Below are positions 5,660 to 7,187 of a stretch of 7,187 bases of DNA, piece after piece. Numbering within the stretch: the first letter of the stretch is position 1; each line of letters starts with the position of its first letter. Both the position numbers and the translations under genes were made by a program. The notes beneath the pieces were generated by a model that was not told the origin of the DNA, did not search any database, and saw only the letters and a program-made list of their open reading frames with translations. The DNA is from an uncultured Ruminococcus sp. (GTDB lineage: Bacteria > Bacillota > Clostridia > Oscillospirales > Acutalibacteraceae): NCBI GenBank assembly GCA_902797525.1, contig CADBSZ010000008.1:1-7187 (forward strand), given 5' to 3'.

Positions 5660-6433
5660 TTATGAAAGGGGCTTATTACGTTTGTAAATGCTGTTGAGTC
5701 CGTCGAGGATGATGTTCTCCTCAAATAAAATCTCATGCTCGCAGTTTTGAATCATCTGCGGCGCAAGACCGCCGGTAGCAACAATGGTACACTGCTTGCC
5801 GGTTTCCTTCATGAACTTGTCAATCATGCCGTCGAGCATGCAGGACGTGCCGTTGACAATGCCGGAGCGGATGCAATCCGCCGTGTTGGTGCAAATCGCC
5901 TTTTTGGGCGCTTTCAACTCCACCGCCGGCAACAGTGCGCCGCGGCTTGTCAGTGCGTCGAGCGAAATGCCCACGCCGGGAGCGATAATACCGCCGTAAT
6001 AGGCGCAGTTTTCGTCAACATACGCAATGACGGTCGCCGTGCCCATGAACACCACAATCACAGGGCCGCCGAATTTTTCATATGCGCCCACACAGCCGCA
6101 AACAATGTCGCCGCCGAGGGTTTCCGGACGGTCGATTTTCAGGTCCATGCCCGTTTTCAGACCGGGACCGATAACCAGGCTGCGCACGCCCATCACAATT
6201 TGAATCGCGTCTGTCAGCGGTTGGGTGACCTTCGGAACAACCGAGCTGACAATTGAGCCTGTAATTTGGTGATAGTCGATGTCGTAAATTTCAAAGAAGG
6301 TGTAAAGCTGAACAGCGAACTCGTCGCTGGTTTTTTTGTCGTCGGTGGAAAAGCGAAGCTTGTACTTTAGTACATCATTTTCGAAGATGCCGAGCTTGAT
6401 GTTAGTGTTGCCAACATCGGCGGTTAACAGCAT
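5660..6433 (-). CDS. coaX: Type III pantothenate kinase CoaX (atypical DxGTA motif)
   Basis: Cytoplasmic kinase for the first step of coenzyme A synthesis, pantothenate to 4'-phosphopantothenate, in the ASKHA superfamily. Length (257) is normal. The first phosphate motif DVGNTNIKLG (6-15) is intact, as are GPGLKTGMD (89-97) and the candidate catalytic-base aspartate in LGGD (D109). YYGGIIAPGVGISLDAL (145-161) and NTADCIRSGIVNG (183-195) are also intact. Oddly, the second phosphate motif, normally D(F/M/L)GTAT, reads VVFMGTATV (127-135), with Phe129 in place of the aspartate. The codon TTC at 6047-6049 is two changes from GAC, so a single read error does not explain it. AGAGGTGAG precedes the ATG. 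It is the first gene of the coaX-ECF-birA operon. The family is secure; whether it is fully active is open. Confidence 0.95.
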   Translation of the reverse strand: MLLTADVGNTNIKLGIFENDVLKYKLRFSTDDKKTSDEFAVQLYTFFEIYDIDYHQITGSIVSSVVPKVTQPLTDAIQIVMGVRSLVIGPGLKTGMDLKIDRPETLGGDIVCGCVGAYEKFGGPVIVVFMGTATVIAYVDENCAYYGGIIAPGVGISLDALTSRGALLPAVELKAPKKAICTNTADCIRSGIVNGTSCMLDGMIDKFMKETGKQCTIVATGGLAPQMIQNCEHEILFEENIILDGLNSIYKRNKPLS

Positions 6434-6484
6434 ATGCTCACCTCTATTTTCTTTATTGAAATATTAGGGAATTTTACTTAATAA

Positions 6485-6512
6485 ATTATAACACATTTCT
6501 TGACAGTTTCAA
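6485..6512 (-). promoter_or_regulatory. Promoter of the coaX-ECF-birA operon
   Basis: The minus strand has TTGAAA (6507-6512), a 16-base spacer, and TATAAT (6485-6490). A TGT precedes the hexamer, giving the extended -10 TGTTATAAT. Transcription would start near 6478, about 45 bases before coaX. Confidence 0.7.
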
Positions 6513-6559
6513 GGGTGAGTTTAGATATTTTCAAACAAAATAAAATAATGGGGTCAAGA

Positions 6560-6577
6560 TTGTTGAATTTTTAACAG
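6560..6577. promoter_or_regulatory. Rex-like redox operator over the transketolase promoter
   Basis: TTGTTGA-ATTT-TTAACAG matches the clostridial Rex operator TTGTTAA-N4-TTAACAA at 12 of 14 defined positions with the exact four-base gap. It covers the -35 hexamer (6563-6568). Rex is an NADH/NAD+-sensing repressor. The match is by eye and the regulator itself is not in the window. Confidence 0.45.
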
Positions 6578-6590
6578 GATTGTGTATAAT
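6563..6590 (+). promoter_or_regulatory. Promoter of the transketolase gene
   Basis: TTGAAT (6563-6568), a 16-base spacer and a perfect TATAAT (6585-6590). Transcription should start near 6597, giving a leader of about 57 bases. It diverges from the coaX promoter. Confidence 0.75.
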
Positions 6591-6603
6591 AAATATAGTT
6601 GCG

Positions 6604-6635
6604 TCAGTGCGCCTAAAAGGCAGTGGGTGCGCTGA
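6604..6635 (+). promoter_or_regulatory. Leader hairpin upstream of transketolase
   Basis: TCAGTGCGCC (6604-6613) can pair with GGTGCGCTGA (6626-6635) over ten positions, two of them G-U. A small GCC-TAAAA-GGC hairpin competes inside it. The 3' arm ends on the first base of the AGGAAAGGA ribosome binding site (6635-6643). Confidence 0.45.
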
Positions 6636-6643
6636 GGAAAGGA

Positions 6644-6655
6644 ATGGTTAGATAA
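6644..6655 (+). CDS. Possible three-codon leader ORF (MVR) overlapping the transketolase start
   Basis: ATG GTT AGA TAA, with the stop sharing its last A with the transketolase ATG (TAATG). AGGA at 6635-6638 is five bases before this ATG, the ideal distance, while the main ATG lies 11 bases after AAAGGA. It could be translated and then lead to restart at the main gene, or be chance. Confidence 0.25.
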   Translation: MVR

Positions 6656-7187
6656 TGGATAGTTCAGACATCAGGCAGCTGCAAATTCTGGCTGCAAAGT
6701 CAAGAATGGGCGCGATTCTCGGCACCTACCACGCAAAGTCAGGTCATCCCGGCGGCTCGCTTTCCGCCGCGGACATATTTACTTACCTCTATTTTAAAGA
6801 GATGAACGTTGACCCCGCTAATCCGCAGTGGGAGGACCGTGACCGCTTTGTGCTGTCAAAGGGTCACTGCTGCCCCAGCCTTTATGCCACGCTGGCACTC
6901 AAGGGCTTCTTCGACTGGAATGAGCTGACGGTTCTTCGCCACGTAGGCGCAATGCTGCAAGGTCACCCCGACATGAAGGGCACCCCCGGCATTGACATGA
7001 GCACAGGCTCCTTAGGTCAGGGCGTTTCCGCCGCGTGCGGCATGGCGCTTGCAGGAAAGCTTGACAAAAAAGACTATCGTGTATATACCCTTCTCGGCGA
7101 CGGCGAGGTAGAGGAAGGTCAGGTTTGGGAGGCGGCGATGTTTGCCGCTCACAACAAGCTCGACAACCTCGTGGTCATGGTGGATCA
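6655..7187 (+). CDS. Transketolase, N-terminal (thiamine-diphosphate-binding) subunit, 3' end cut
   Basis: First 177 codons of a split transketolase, which moves two-carbon ketol units between sugar phosphates in the non-oxidative pentose phosphate pathway. Seen in order: a helix RQLQILAAKSRMG (7-19), KSGHPGGSLSAADI (28-41), DRFVLSKGHCCPSLYATLA (63-81), GHPD (103-106), and STGSLGQGVSAACGMALAG (116-134). The thiamine-diphosphate/Mg signature starts with GDGEVEEGQVWEA (148-160) and reaches the DNLVVMVD stretch at the window end. Many Firmicutes carry the enzyme as two genes; this start fits the N-terminal subunit of about 270-280 residues. The C-terminal subunit would be expected just downstream. 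It has a structured leader and a Rex-like operator on its promoter. A one-piece transketolase or a related thiamine-diphosphate enzyme cannot be fully excluded without the rest. Confidence 0.9.
   Translation, partial: MDSSDIRQLQILAAKSRMGAILGTYHAKSGHPGGSLSAADIFTYLYFKEMNVDPANPQWEDRDRFVLSKGHCCPSLYATLALKGFFDWNELTVLRHVGAMLQGHPDMKGTPGIDMSTGSLGQGVSAACGMALAGKLDKKDYRVYTLLGDGEVEEGQVWEAAMFAAHNKLDNLVVMVD

Noticed and set aside
5596..5736. Longer ECF S-component start inside coaX
   Set aside because: The extension is not hydrophobic or family-like, and the perfect AGGAGG points to the ATG at 5593-5595.
5735..6256. 173-codon frame antisense to coaX
   Set aside because: It has His/Asn/Ala-rich low-information sequence opposite a clear gene.
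6500..6505. TTGACA on the plus strand as a second transketolase promoter
   Set aside because: The matching -10 position reads AGATAT, and a better promoter lies at 6563-6590.
6560..6577. BirA operator as the explanation of the palindrome
   Set aside because: Biotin operators have TTGTTAAC-like arms about 14-15 bases apart; the four-base gap here fits Rex instead.

Overview
The window looks like a chromosomal housekeeping segment of a low-to-medium-GC Gram-positive anaerobe of class Clostridia, probably Ruminococcaceae/Oscillospiraceae. The evidence is the phoH-ybeY and ylxM-ffh-rpsP-khpA orders typical of Firmicutes, AGGAGG-type ribosome binding sites, sigma-A promoters with TATAAT boxes, a split (N-terminal subunit) transketolase, and an ECF-type vitamin transporter subunit next to a type III pantothenate kinase. 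The taxonomic call is inference from gene content; no rRNA is present. I see no tRNA, CRISPR array, insertion sequence, phage gene or other sign of recent transfer.

Layout. (1) 1-1049, minus strand: the start of ybeY (cut by the window edge) downstream of a phoH-like ATPase, an RNA-metabolism pair. (2) 1050-1512: a divergent intergenic region of about 460 bases. It holds a phoH promoter on one side, a textbook TTGACA-17-TATAAT promoter on the other, and several palindromes between them. (3) 1513-3828, plus strand: ylxM, ffh, rpsP and khpA, covering protein targeting by the signal recognition particle plus ribosome assembly. The rimM-trmD-rplS genes that usually follow are absent. (4) 3829-3984: a structured 3' region ending in a strong bidirectional terminator shared with the convergent birA. 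(5) 3985-6433, minus strand: coaX, an ECF transporter S component and birA in one apparent operon. It links pantothenate uptake and phosphorylation (CoA supply) with biotin attachment. (6) 6434-6654: a divergent promoter region with a Rex-like operator on the transketolase promoter and a structured leader. (7) 6655-7187, plus strand: the N-terminal transketolase subunit, cut by the window end.

I found no wholly new system. The points most worth a second look are these. The CoaX protein carries Phe where the DxGTA motif of type III pantothenate kinases has Asp. A Rex-operator-like palindrome overlaps the transketolase -35 box. The transketolase leader has a hairpin and a three-codon ORF whose stop overlaps the gene's start. 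The most plausible phoH start is the non-canonical codon ATT. The ylxM leader can form two mutually exclusive pairings.
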